Assembly (NCBI RefSeq): GCF_016741855.1
Contig: NZ_JAERRH010000003.1
Span: 372,001-436,000, forward strand
Source: Streptomyces musisoli
GTDB taxonomy: Bacteria > Actinomycetota > Actinomycetes > Streptomycetales > Streptomycetaceae
Direction of reading: 5' to 3'
Length of the DNA stretch: 64,000 bases
Positions 44,156 through 52,016 of this stretch are shown piece by piece. The notes beneath the pieces are model-generated. The model was not told the origin of the DNA, did not search any database, and saw only the letters and a list, made by a program, of their open reading frames with translations. Positions within the stretch are counted from its first letter, which is position 1. Each line of letters begins with the position of its first letter. Position numbers and translations under genes: made by a program.

Positions 44156-45091
44156 ATGGCCCAGAGCAGCTTTCCCTTCGGTTCCTCCCAGATCGCCACG
44201 GAAGACCAGTGGTCCTCCATGTTCCGCATGGCCCAGGTGGATGGCGTCCGCGCTACCGACCCGACGGGAACGAACCTGCGGGTGTCGGGATCTAACGCCT
44301 CCACCGTTGCCGTGGCCGCCGGAGAGGCCTGGATTCAGGGGACGTACTACTCGAACAGCGCGAGCCTGAACGTCAGTGTTCCGACCAACTCCGGGGGCGG
44401 CACGGCGCGCAACGACCTGGTGGTCCTGCGCCGGGATCCCTCGGCCGACTCGATCACGGTCCAGTACAAGACCGGCGGTACGGCCTTCCCAACTTTGACT
44501 CAGACGCTCAACGGAATCTGGGAGATCCCCCTCGCACAGGTCACAGTGGCCGCTGGAGCGTCTGTCGTGGCACCGGCGGGAGTCGTGGACCAGCGCTGGT
44601 TCCTGGGCCGTCCTGTGGCCCTCAGCAACTCCGGCTCCCGGCCTCCGGCCACCAAGGGCCAGCTCATCGTTGAGGGTAAGGACGTCCTGCTGGGCAACGG
44701 CGTCAGTTTCGACCTCCTGGCCACGGCCGGCTCGGACACGGGTTGGAAGAATGTGCCGCTTGCGAGCGGCTTCGCCACCTACTCCGCCCCGTGCAGCTAT
44801 CGGGTGAAGGACGGCATGGTCTTCATGCGGGGCAACTTCAAGAAGACGTCCGGTGACCTGCCCAAGAACGTCGTAACCAAGTTCGCCACGCTTCCCGCTG
44901 AGGCCAGGCCGCCGTACACCCGGTTCGCCGTCACCGCAACCGAGTGGAACAACTACTCCGTTGGCGGCACATCGGTGGGGTTCTTCCACGCCCGCGTCGA
45001 GGTCCGCTCTGACGGGACGTGCTGGTTCCTCGTCCCTCAGCCCAGCTCGCCCGCGTACTGCGACCTGGATTCGTTCACGTACTCGCTCTGA
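44156..45091 (+). CDS. Baseplate or tail fibre protein
   Basis: 311 residues. The first half (VAAGEAWIQGTYYSNSASLN, GTARNDLVVLRRD) is typical of phage proteins that join fibres to the baseplate; the C-terminal part is beta-rich and probably binds a receptor. Start ATG 44156 with AGAGAGG upstream. A hairpin terminator follows it. Confidence 0.75.
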   Translation: MAQSSFPFGSSQIATEDQWSSMFRMAQVDGVRATDPTGTNLRVSGSNASTVAVAAGEAWIQGTYYSNSASLNVSVPTNSGGGTARNDLVVLRRDPSADSITVQYKTGGTAFPTLTQTLNGIWEIPLAQVTVAAGASVVAPAGVVDQRWFLGRPVALSNSGSRPPATKGQLIVEGKDVLLGNGVSFDLLATAGSDTGWKNVPLASGFATYSAPCSYRVKDGMVFMRGNFKKTSGDLPKNVVTKFATLPAEARPPYTRFAVTATEWNNYSVGGTSVGFFHARVEVRSDGTCWFLVPQPSSPAYCDLDSFTYSL

Positions 45092-45100
45092 CTCACTACG

Positions 45101-45122
45101 AGCCTCGGCCCTATCCGGGGCT
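45101..45122 (+). terminator. Hairpin between fibre genes
   Basis: AGCCTCGG (45101-45108) pairs with CCGGGGCT (45115-45122) with one G-U pair in RNA, followed by TCATCATGCGC. One of the five similar intergenic hairpins. Confidence 0.55.
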
Positions 45123-45160
45123 TCATCATGCGCGGCGCTGCCGCAGAACGGGAGACCCGC

Positions 45161-46930
45161 ATGAGGCATCTCTTCGGCCTCAGCCCGGCCGACTTCGCCA
45201 TGCAGCCCGTCGGTGTTCAGCTCCAGCTCGTCCCCGGCGCAGTGGGATCTGTCTGGGACGCCCTCACTGGCGGTACCCAGATCACCGATCTCACGGACCT
45301 GAACAACGCCCCCATCACCTCGGTGACGGCGGACAACACCACTGCTCAGGTGAGCTTCTACGGGCCGGACGGCGTCAGCTCGTTGTACGTGGACTTCGGC
45401 TTCGGCATCCGCTTCCTGCTGACCGCCACGGACCTCGGCCCGACCATCGACGCTAAGTTGGACCTGGCGGGCGGAACCCTCATAGGGGACCTGACCCTCC
45501 ACGGCGACCCCACCAGTGACCTCATGGCGGCCACCAAGGGGTACGTGGACGACGCGGCCTCTGCGGTCTCCCTGCTGTCCGGCGGCACGGTCACGGGCGA
45601 CCTCGCGGTCACTGGCCGGCTCACCGCTGGGGGCTACGCGTTGCCCGTGGTCATGCCGACAGGACGGCGTCCGGCCTACCGCAAGGCCACCTGGTCCCAG
45701 CAGTTCCAGACGGGCCACGGCTGGACCGTGGGCGGCGCCGGTACGGCCAGCTCGAATGCGAACGACACCACGGACTTCGTCAGGGGCACCCAGGCCATCC
45801 GGGTGACGACGGCCGCCAACGGCGTCCAGTCCCAGGTCCGCAAGCTGGCCGGCTCTGCCATGGACCTCACGGGCAAGCTGATTCGCCTGATCTTCAAGGT
45901 CGATGACGTCACCCACCTGAACCGCCTGGAGTTCCTGATCGGAACCAGCACCTTCACCAACTTCTACCGGTGGACGGTGCACACCCACAGCGCCACGAAC
46001 CCGAACTACGTCCAGACCGGCGAGTGGGTCACCGTCCACCTGAACTGGGCGGACGTCACGGCGTCGGGCGGCACGTACTCGGTCAGCTCCTCGGGCGTCC
46101 CGAGTGTCCGCTCCGGCTTCACGGACATGCAAGTCAACTGCTACGACGACGGCACCGGCGCGGTCACGTACCACCTCCAGGCCGTGGAGCTGGTCCCGGA
46201 CACCACGGAGACCTTCCCCAACGGCGTCATCACGATCAGCTTCGATGACTCGTACGCCTCGGTGTACGACCTGGCCCGGCCGAAGATGGATGCCCTGGGC
46301 TTCTCCGGCACGATGTTCAACATCGCCGAGGCCATCGGCTCCAGCGCGGTGTACCTGAACACCACCCAGATGCGGTCCATGCAGGACTTCAGCGGCTGGG
46401 AGATGGACGGCCACGCCTACGGCACGGCGGCTCACGCGGCCCGGTACACCACGATGACCGAGCAGCAGGTGGCCGACGACTTCCGCAAGCTCCGCTCGTG
46501 GATGGTCCAGAACGGCTTCACCTCGGAGCACTTCGCGTATCCCGGCGGCCAGTTCGGCAAGACCACGGACGGCGTTCCCGTCGACCAGATCGCAGCCCGG
46601 TACTTCACCTCGGCCCGGTCGATCATCTCGGAGAACGTCGAGTCCTTCCCGGCCGCCATGCCGTACCGGCTCAAGGCCGTCACCGGCATCAACGACGGCG
46701 CGAGCATCGGCGGCGTCACGGTGGCATCCCTGACGGCCACCGGCGGGAAGCTCGACCGCTGCCTGAACAACGGCGACTGGCTGAACCTCTGCCTCCACAA
46801 AATCGTGACCGGCTCGCCTGCCGACTCGACCGAGATCAGCCAGACCGGCTTCAACACCCTGATGGACGCGATCAACTCGCGCGGAATCCCGGTGGTCACG
46901 GTCTCCGAGGCCATGCGCTACTACAGCTAA
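45161..46930 (+). CDS. Tail fibre protein with polysaccharide deacetylase domain
   Basis: 589 residues from the ATG at 45161, which has GGGAG eight bases upstream; the ATG at 45128 lies in the terminator. An N-terminal fibre-like region (YFGIRFL, DLAGGTLIGDLTLHGDPTSD) is followed by a beta-rich carbohydrate-binding-like region and then a NodB-type deacetylase domain (about 355-589). That domain has SFDDSY as metal-binding motif 1 and WEMDGHAYGTAAHA as the His motif. It would deacetylate cell-surface glycans to aid adsorption. Confidence 0.85.
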   Translation: MRHLFGLSPADFAMQPVGVQLQLVPGAVGSVWDALTGGTQITDLTDLNNAPITSVTADNTTAQVSFYGPDGVSSLYVDFGFGIRFLLTATDLGPTIDAKLDLAGGTLIGDLTLHGDPTSDLMAATKGYVDDAASAVSLLSGGTVTGDLAVTGRLTAGGYALPVVMPTGRRPAYRKATWSQQFQTGHGWTVGGAGTASSNANDTTDFVRGTQAIRVTTAANGVQSQVRKLAGSAMDLTGKLIRLIFKVDDVTHLNRLEFLIGTSTFTNFYRWTVHTHSATNPNYVQTGEWVTVHLNWADVTASGGTYSVSSSGVPSVRSGFTDMQVNCYDDGTGAVTYHLQAVELVPDTTETFPNGVITISFDDSYASVYDLARPKMDALGFSGTMFNIAEAIGSSAVYLNTTQMRSMQDFSGWEMDGHAYGTAAHAARYTTMTEQQVADDFRKLRSWMVQNGFTSEHFAYPGGQFGKTTDGVPVDQIAARYFTSARSIISENVESFPAAMPYRLKAVTGINDGASIGGVTVASLTATGGKLDRCLNNGDWLNLCLHKIVTGSPADSTEISQTGFNTLMDAINSRGIPVVTVSEAMRYYS

Positions 46931-46939
46931 GGAGGCGCG

Positions 46940-48280
46940 ATGACCCTCCGGGACATCGACCTGAAGTACGTCAACGGGGCGCTCACCAGCTCCAAGGCCC
47001 TTGCCGTCGGTTCCGCTGGCACTGCCGCGACCCTGCCGAACGGACAGGCGGCGTCGAACTCGAACACCGGCCTCGTCATCGCCTCGTCCTACGCGGGCGG
47101 GGACGACAACGGCACCGGCACCGACTCCACTGGCCGGCTCAACCTCTACAGCTACCAGCGGGCCAACGTCGGCTCCTTCGGCGAGACCATCCGCAACTTC
47201 CTGATGCGGTCCGACGCGAAGAGCATGCAGGCGTTCTACATGCCGGTGCAGACGTCCTCGAAGAAGGGCGGCTTCGACGGCACGACCCGGGACCCGATGG
47301 CGACCGGTGTCTCCTGGAAGCCCGTCGTGTGGCAGGGCGCCCACTACGAGGCGAACGACCACGGCTCGGTCCACGGCCACTGGGAGCTGGAGATCGCGGA
47401 CTCCACGGGAGCCCTCCAGGGGCGCCTGGAGATCCCGTTCATCGACCAGACGAAGACGGCCGCGATGACCGACGACATGGCCAACGTCGTTGTCGGCATC
47501 GACTACACGAACATCCGGACCAACCTGGCCGACTTCTCGGTCCGGGCCCAGAACATCGCCACCGGCGACTACGCGGGCCAGAACACAGCCCTGCGGGTCG
47601 GCGGCAACAACACTGTGAACAAGGACATCCTGCTGTCCATCTCCTCGGACATGCAGACCTCCGGCCGCCGCTGGGGCATTCGCGCCAACACCGACACCGA
47701 GTCCGGGTCCAGCGCTGGCACCAACCTCCAGATCCTTCGGTACGACGACACTGGCACCCAGCTCGGCAGCGCCCTGTTCATCCAGCGCAGCGACGGTCAG
47801 ATCACCACCGGCGCGGCAGGAGCCAAGGGAGCCCGCCTGGCCCTGGTCTGGGGCACCAACGCCGTACAGGGCTTCTCCGCCCAGCCGTCGGCATCCCCCG
47901 GCGCTGCGGCGGCATTCGACGCCGTGATGACCGCCACCACCGATCGCGCCTACCAGGCGGACGTCACTGGCGACGTGAACCGGCGCTACGTGGTGTACGC
48001 GGACGGCAAGACCGAGTGGGGCGACGGGACCAACACCCGCGACGCCAATCTCTACCGAGCTGCGGCCGGGCGCCTGAAGACCGACTACTCCCTCTCGGTC
48101 ACCCAGAACCTGCTCATCAACACCACCAGCGTGGGAGCGGGCGTCGGCGTGATGGGCATCGCCAACGCGACCACGGTCCCGACCGCCAACCCCACCGGGG
48201 GCGGCGTGCTGTACGCCGAGGGCGGCGCCCTGAAATGGCGCGGCTCCTCCGGCACCGTCACCGTCATCGCCCCGGCCTGA
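46940..48280 (+). CDS. Tail fibre or minor tail protein
   Basis: 446 residues. Beta-rich throughout (VRAQNIATGDYAGQNTALRV, GDVNRRYVVYADGKTEWGDG) with a C-terminal ALKWRGSSGTVTVIAPA that is a common end of phage fibre proteins. Lies 9 bp after the deacetylase gene with a GGAGG site. Probably the outermost receptor-binding part; no enzymatic motif seen. Confidence 0.75.
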   Translation: MTLRDIDLKYVNGALTSSKALAVGSAGTAATLPNGQAASNSNTGLVIASSYAGGDDNGTGTDSTGRLNLYSYQRANVGSFGETIRNFLMRSDAKSMQAFYMPVQTSSKKGGFDGTTRDPMATGVSWKPVVWQGAHYEANDHGSVHGHWELEIADSTGALQGRLEIPFIDQTKTAAMTDDMANVVVGIDYTNIRTNLADFSVRAQNIATGDYAGQNTALRVGGNNTVNKDILLSISSDMQTSGRRWGIRANTDTESGSSAGTNLQILRYDDTGTQLGSALFIQRSDGQITTGAAGAKGARLALVWGTNAVQGFSAQPSASPGAAAAFDAVMTATTDRAYQADVTGDVNRRYVVYADGKTEWGDGTNTRDANLYRAAAGRLKTDYSLSVTQNLLINTTSVGAGVGVMGIANATTVPTANPTGGGVLYAEGGALKWRGSSGTVTVIAPA

Positions 48281-48312
48281 TCCGGGCTCGAACCACACCC
48301 TTGGAGCACGTC

Positions 48313-48501
48313 ATGCAGATGACCCCCGAGCAGCTCGTCGAGGAGTACCGGGACACCGTCCTGGAGCTTCACCTCACCCGGCGCCGGCTCGCTGCCCTGG
48401 AGGCCGAGAACGCCTCTCTGAGGGCCCAGCTCGCCCCGGCCGAGGAGCAGGGCCACAGCCACCCGCACGACGCGGAGGACGGCCACACGCACGGCTCCTG
48501 A
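48313..48501 (+). CDS. Coiled-coil protein with His-rich tail
   Basis: 62 residues. A coiled coil (EEYRDTVLELHLTRRRLAAL) is followed by GHSHPHDAEDGHTHGS, with five His in 14 residues, a likely metal-binding end. The gene follows the fibre genes and may be a fibre-associated or chaperone-like protein. Confidence 0.68.
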   Translation: MQMTPEQLVEEYRDTVLELHLTRRRLAALEAENASLRAQLAPAEEQGHSHPHDAEDGHTHGS

Positions 48502-48571
48502 CGCAAGCCCCCGGCCTCGGGAGTTCCTGGGTGTGGTTCGCTCTGGGGCCGGGTCTTCTTAAATTCCATCA

Positions 48572-48586
48572 CCCTGTACTACAGGG
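48572..48586. promoter_or_regulatory. Palindrome before the HEPN-like gene
   Basis: CCCTGTA-C-TACAGGG is a perfect 7+7-bp palindrome in an AT-richer leader (CTTCTTAAATTCC lies just before), ending 17 bp before the ATG. It is the only operator-like element in the 102-bp gap 48502-48603. Confidence 0.5.
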
Positions 48587-48603
48587 GCGGTTACCGTCCA
48601 TCC

Positions 48604-49554
48604 ATGAGCATCGCGAAGCTCTTCGAGGGGCTGTATCCAGGTGCGCGCCGCTTCGCGCACACCGCCATGGAGGCGTACACCAAGGGGGACCAGGAGGTCT
48701 TCCTGCTCCATGCAGGGATCAGCATCGAGCGCCTCGCCAAGGCCGTGCTAGCCCAGCGAAGCCCTCTGCTCCTCATGGAGCTGAAGGGGAGCGAAGATGT
48801 GCTCTTCCAGTTCGCGGGGCTGGAAGAGCCACACCGCGTCAGAACCATCGGGGCTGCCGCAGCAATCAAGAGGTGCCAGAGGCTGGACCTCCTTCCTACG
48901 GTCAGGGACGACCCCGCCATCGAGCTGATAGAGCTACGGAATCAGGTAGCCCACCTCGTCCTCCAGGACGACGATTCGTTTGACGCCCTCGCGGTGTTCG
49001 CCAGGACCACCAACAGTCTTCTGTCCTCCTCCGGCCTCTCTGAGCTTCGGCACTGGGATAAGTGGGCGGACATGATTGAGCTGACCCTGAACAACGCCCT
49101 GGAGAAGGCCGTACGCGACTTCCAGCGCAAGGTCGCAGCAGCGCGATACCACCTGGAAGGGCGGTTCGCCGGGATGCCCTCCAGCTCCTTGGATGCTTTT
49201 GTGATGGCCATGTCGTTCACTTGGCCCCGGGTTTACACCGCGACCCGCGAGATCCATATGCCGCAGGAGTGCCCGGCATGTTCCAACCTGGGAAGGGCCA
49301 TCTTCGGCCGCATCCTGCTGGTGAAGCGGGACCAGCCCGCCCAGTCCCGCCCGGAAGGGTTCTCTTGCCAAGTTTGTGGACTGATGCTCTGGACGCTCGA
49401 AGAGCTGGAAGCGGCGAACATGGCGGACCTGGTGCCTCTGGTGACAGAGGAGGGCGCACACCTCCTCTCCAAAGCCCAAGAGTTCACGTGGCACGCGGAT
49501 CTCAATGACCTCCCCGCTGCTCCACCGGTACTCGAAGTGGACGTAGTCGAGTAG
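48604..49554 (+). CDS. HEPN-motif protein with C-terminal zinc ribbon, probable cargo
   Basis: 316 residues. The helical N-terminal half contains LLHAGISIERLAKAVLAQRS and then ELRNQVAHLVL, whose R112-N113-xxx-H117 fits the catalytic RNxxxH signature of HEPN ribonucleases. The C-terminal part has CPACSNLG (223-230) and CQVCG (255-259), a zinc ribbon. It stands alone between the fibre genes and the lysis cassette, with its own leader and terminator. It uses more AGA, AGG, ATA and CTA codons than its neighbours. HEPN proteins are often toxins or anti-phage effectors; that role is inferred. Confidence 0.65.
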   Translation: MSIAKLFEGLYPGARRFAHTAMEAYTKGDQEVFLLHAGISIERLAKAVLAQRSPLLLMELKGSEDVLFQFAGLEEPHRVRTIGAAAAIKRCQRLDLLPTVRDDPAIELIELRNQVAHLVLQDDDSFDALAVFARTTNSLLSSSGLSELRHWDKWADMIELTLNNALEKAVRDFQRKVAAARYHLEGRFAGMPSSSLDAFVMAMSFTWPRVYTATREIHMPQECPACSNLGRAIFGRILLVKRDQPAQSRPEGFSCQVCGLMLWTLEELEAANMADLVPLVTEEGAHLLSKAQEFTWHADLNDLPAAPPVLEVDVVE

Positions 49555-49568
49555 CCCCCCCTCGAAGG

Positions 49569-49592
49569 CCCCGGCTCCCCGAGCCGGGGCTT
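49569..49592 (+). terminator. Hairpin terminator after the HEPN-like gene
   Basis: CCCCGGCTC (49569-49577), loop CCC, GAGCCGGGG (49581-49589), then CTTTCGCATGCCC. Perfect 9-bp stem; one of the set with the common GCATGCC tail. Confidence 0.8.
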
Positions 49593-49648
49593 TCGCATGC
49601 CCAGACCGCGCCGGACCTTCCTGCGCACACCCCCGCGAGGAGGTCCCC

Positions 49649-49987
49649 TTGTTGATCCCTGAGCTGCTCAGACTCGCCGCAGCCGAGGACACGGGCCCTG
49701 ACGTCGGCAAGCTGATAGGCCAGTTCGCCCAGTACGGCGTCGTCGGCCTGATTGTCGTCCTGCTGATCGTCGGCGTCATCGTCCCGAAGTACGTCATGAA
49801 CAACCTCATGGCCGAGAAGAACAGTTGGCGTGAGGCGTTCGAGAAGGAACGTGCGGCCCACGAGCTGACGCGGCAGCAGCTCGCCAAGGCCGAGGAGCGC
49901 GGGGACGTCGCGATCGAGCAGGGCAAGACCCTGACCGCGCTGCTCACGGGGCTCGGTCACCGCCCGGAACTGCACGGGAGCGCCTGA
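49649..49987 (+). CDS. Holin-like or lysis-associated membrane protein
   Basis: 112 residues from a TTG with a GAGGAGGT ribosome site. One strong hydrophobic span (YGVVGLIVVLLIVGVIVP) leads to a charged coiled coil (WREAFEKERAAHELTRQQLAK). It opens the lysis cassette. The layout suits a small holin or a spanin-like accessory protein. Confidence 0.72.
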   Translation: MLIPELLRLAAAEDTGPDVGKLIGQFAQYGVVGLIVVLLIVGVIVPKYVMNNLMAEKNSWREAFEKERAAHELTRQQLAKAEERGDVAIEQGKTLTALLTGLGHRPELHGSA

Positions 49988-49989
49988 TC

Positions 49990-50211
49990 ATGTGGCCCTT
50001 CACCCGACAGACGCAGGTGTCTCCCGAGGCGGAGACCGCGAAGAGGGCCGCCGAGAAGTCCCTCCATGATGCGCAGGCTCACCTCCCCGTGGTGGAGGCC
50101 AAGCTCAACGAGAGCCGCCGGGTGAAGGAGCAGCTCAGCGCCCACAACAGAGCCAACCGGTACAGCGACTGGATCGAGGCCGTCGTCCTGGGCCGACTCA
50201 GCGACGGCTGA
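49990..50211 (+). CDS. Small coiled-coil protein of the lysis region (DUF7620-like)
   Basis: 73 residues. A helical charged stretch (AKRAAEKSLHDAQAHLPVVE) fills most of it; the N-terminal MWPF is typical of this small family found beside actinophage holin genes. Its function is unknown. It starts two bases after the preceding stop. Confidence 0.65.
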   Translation: MWPFTRQTQVSPEAETAKRAAEKSLHDAQAHLPVVEAKLNESRRVKEQLSAHNRANRYSDWIEAVVLGRLSDG

Positions 50212-50225
50212 CGCAAGGAGGCTCG

Positions 50226-50546
50226 ATGCTCTACACCCTCGCCCTGTACATCCTCCTGGGCGTCGGCCTGGCCGCCTCGGCCGGGTTTCTCGTCCTGCAC
50301 CACCCCCGGCACCCCTTCCGGATCACCGAGATCAACTCTTCGGGCTGGGTCATCATCATCGGCCTGATCTACGCCCGGTCGCTCGTGCTGCTGGGAATCC
50401 GCGGCAGCACTCCTCACGGTCCGTGGTGGGACACCGGCCTCTCGATCGGCCTCCTGGCGGCCACCACGGCCGTTCTCCTGATCCGGTTCGTCTCCTACCT
50501 CCGGTACCTCCGGGACCACCCCGAGGACCCGCCCACAGTCTCCTGA
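50226..50546 (+). CDS. Putative holin
   Basis: 106 residues with three hydrophobic segments (YTLALYILLGVGLAASAGFL, WVIIIGLIYARSLVLLGI, GLSIGLLAATTAVLLIRFV) and a charged C-terminus, the layout of a class I holin that pores the membrane to release endolysin. It is two genes before the endolysin gene's terminator and fits the cassette. Confidence 0.72.
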   Translation: MLYTLALYILLGVGLAASAGFLVLHHPRHPFRITEINSSGWVIIIGLIYARSLVLLGIRGSTPHGPWWDTGLSIGLLAATTAVLLIRFVSYLRYLRDHPEDPPTVS

Positions 50547-50561
50547 GCCGTCCCCCAAGCC

Positions 50562-50600
50562 GCCCCCTCCGGTCTCATCCCCCCGCCGGAGGGGCTTTTT
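50562..50600 (+). terminator. Intrinsic terminator with T-run
   Basis: GCCCCCTCCGG (50562-50572) pairs with CCGGAGGGGC (50586-50595) with one bulged C, followed directly by TTTTT and CATGCCC. The best intrinsic terminator in the prophage, and another member of the GCATGCC/CATGCCC-tail set. Confidence 0.82.
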
Positions 50601-50629
50601 CATGCCCGCCAGAACCCGAGGAGCCCCGC

Positions 50630-51415
50630 ATGAAGCTCGTGACCCGGACCCAGCTCGGATGGGCCGCCTCGGCCGCTCCGACCCAGACCTCCACCAAGGG
50701 CGTGAAGGTCCACTACGAGGGGACCAAGGTCTCCACCAAGCTCCTCGCGGACCATGCCGCGTGCATCGCGGAGTGGCAGGCCATCCGCAAGAGCCACCTG
50801 GCCAACCCGAAGGAGCACTACGCCGATATCGCGTACAACTACGGCGCCTGCCCTCACGGCTATCTCCTGGAGGGCCGGGGCATCGGCAAGCGCACCGGGG
50901 CCAACGGCAACCAGCCCCTGAACGTTGCGCACTACGCGATCGTGGGCCTTGTGGGCTCCTCCGGCCTGACCGAGCCCACGGACGCCATGCTCGGCGCGAT
51001 CCGGGACGGCATCGAGCTGCTCCGCCAGCACGGGGCCGGGGACGAGATCCTGGGCCACCGTGACGGCTACGCCACCTCGTGCCCCGGCGGCCCGCTCTAC
51101 GCCTGGGTGAAGAAGGGCGCTCCCCGCCCCAAGGGCACTGAGCCGGCCAACCTCCCGGTGAAGCAGTACGAGCCCTTCCCCGGGGCGGCCTGGTTCTCCA
51201 TGGGCCGGAAGAGCCCGATCGTGGCCCGCATGCACGACCGTCTGGTGGCCGTCGGCTGCAACCGGTACAAGAGCAGCGCGAACAAGGACGCCATCGGCTC
51301 CGGCGACAAGGCCTCGTACGAGGCCTTCCAGCGCAAGCTGGGCTTCACCGGCTCGGCGGCCACCTGGCCTCCGGGGCCCACCTCCTGGGCCGAACTCAAG
51401 GTCCCCAAGGCCTGA
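50630..51415 (+). CDS. Endolysin, N-acetylmuramoyl-L-alanine amidase
   Basis: 261 residues from the ATG at 50630 (CGAGGAG ribosome site). The N-terminal amidase_2 domain has VKVHYEGTK with a zinc His, HYADIAYNYGACPHGYLLEG, and LGHRDGYATSCPG with a His and Cys ligand. The C-terminal domain (about 185-261) holds KSPIVARMHDRLVAVGC and YEAFQRKLGFTGSAA, a peptidoglycan-binding domain. It cuts the amide bond between muramic acid and the peptide to lyse the host. Confidence 0.93.
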   Translation: MKLVTRTQLGWAASAAPTQTSTKGVKVHYEGTKVSTKLLADHAACIAEWQAIRKSHLANPKEHYADIAYNYGACPHGYLLEGRGIGKRTGANGNQPLNVAHYAIVGLVGSSGLTEPTDAMLGAIRDGIELLRQHGAGDEILGHRDGYATSCPGGPLYAWVKKGAPRPKGTEPANLPVKQYEPFPGAAWFSMGRKSPIVARMHDRLVAVGCNRYKSSANKDAIGSGDKASYEAFQRKLGFTGSAATWPPGPTSWAELKVPKA

Positions 51416-51440
51416 ACAGACGTGTCTCTGGCAGGACACC

Positions 51441-51477
51441 AGCGCCCCCGGTCTCCCTCGCGGAGATCGGGGGCGCT
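51441..51477 (+). terminator. Hairpin terminator after the endolysin
   Basis: AGCGCCCCCG (51441-51450) and CGGGGGCGCT (51468-51477) make a perfect 10-bp stem with a 17-nt loop, followed by CTTCTCGTTT. Confidence 0.82.
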
Positions 51478-51506
51478 CTTCTCGTTTCCCTGATAAGAAT
51501 CCCGGT

Positions 51507-52013
51507 GTGGATGCAGGACTCGCGGCCGTCCTCGGTGCGGCCATCGGTGGTGGCTTAGCCGCACTTACGGCTGTCGTAACGAGCTTCTTCACCCTGCGGG
51601 TGGCCCGGCTCCAGCTCAAGGCCCAGGAGTCGGAGGCAGCACGTCAGCGGCGCTTCGACAGCCTTCGAGAGCGGCGGGAGCCCCGCGCGAAGGCGTACGC
51701 CGACTTTCTGAACGGTGCGGAACACTTCGTCGAACTAGTCGTCCAAGGCCAACCCGCTGAGGCCCTCATGGCGCAGGTCGACGAGATGTCGAAGCTGCAA
51801 TCAACGGTTCAGATCTGGGGACCACCGACAGTTGCCGCTGCGGCTGCCTGGGCTGTCAAGGGAGCGATCAGGGCCACGGGACGCATTCACCACGAGGAAA
51901 ACGTGTCCCGCATGCCCATGGCGGCAGAGACGAACAGTCTCATCGCCAAGTTCATAGAGGCAGCCCGAGCCGCCATCGAAGAGGAAGTCACGGAGCAGCA
52001 GCGCACCGCCTGA
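51507..52013 (+). CDS. Membrane-anchored protein, probable cargo
   Basis: 168 residues from a GTG. The N-terminal span is LAAVLGAAIGGGLAALTAVVTSFF, followed by a basic coiled-coil-like stretch and helices. A -10-like TAAGAAT sits eight bases before the GTG and no ribosome site is seen, so the mRNA may be leaderless. Codon 17 is TTA. It is alone between the endolysin terminator and the opposing GntR gene, and similar in plan to the proteins at 24652, 25271 and 26115. Confidence 0.72.
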   Translation: MDAGLAAVLGAAIGGGLAALTAVVTSFFTLRVARLQLKAQESEAARQRRFDSLRERREPRAKAYADFLNGAEHFVELVVQGQPAEALMAQVDEMSKLQSTVQIWGPPTVAAAAAWAVKGAIRATGRIHHEENVSRMPMAAETNSLIAKFIEAARAAIEEEVTEQQRTA

Positions 52014-52016
52014 GGA

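Noticed and set aside
44009..48298. 1429-codon open frame on the minus strand
   Set aside because: It is antisense to the baseplate and fibre genes, has low-complexity Gly/Arg/Val content and no ribosome site; a shadow caused by high GC.
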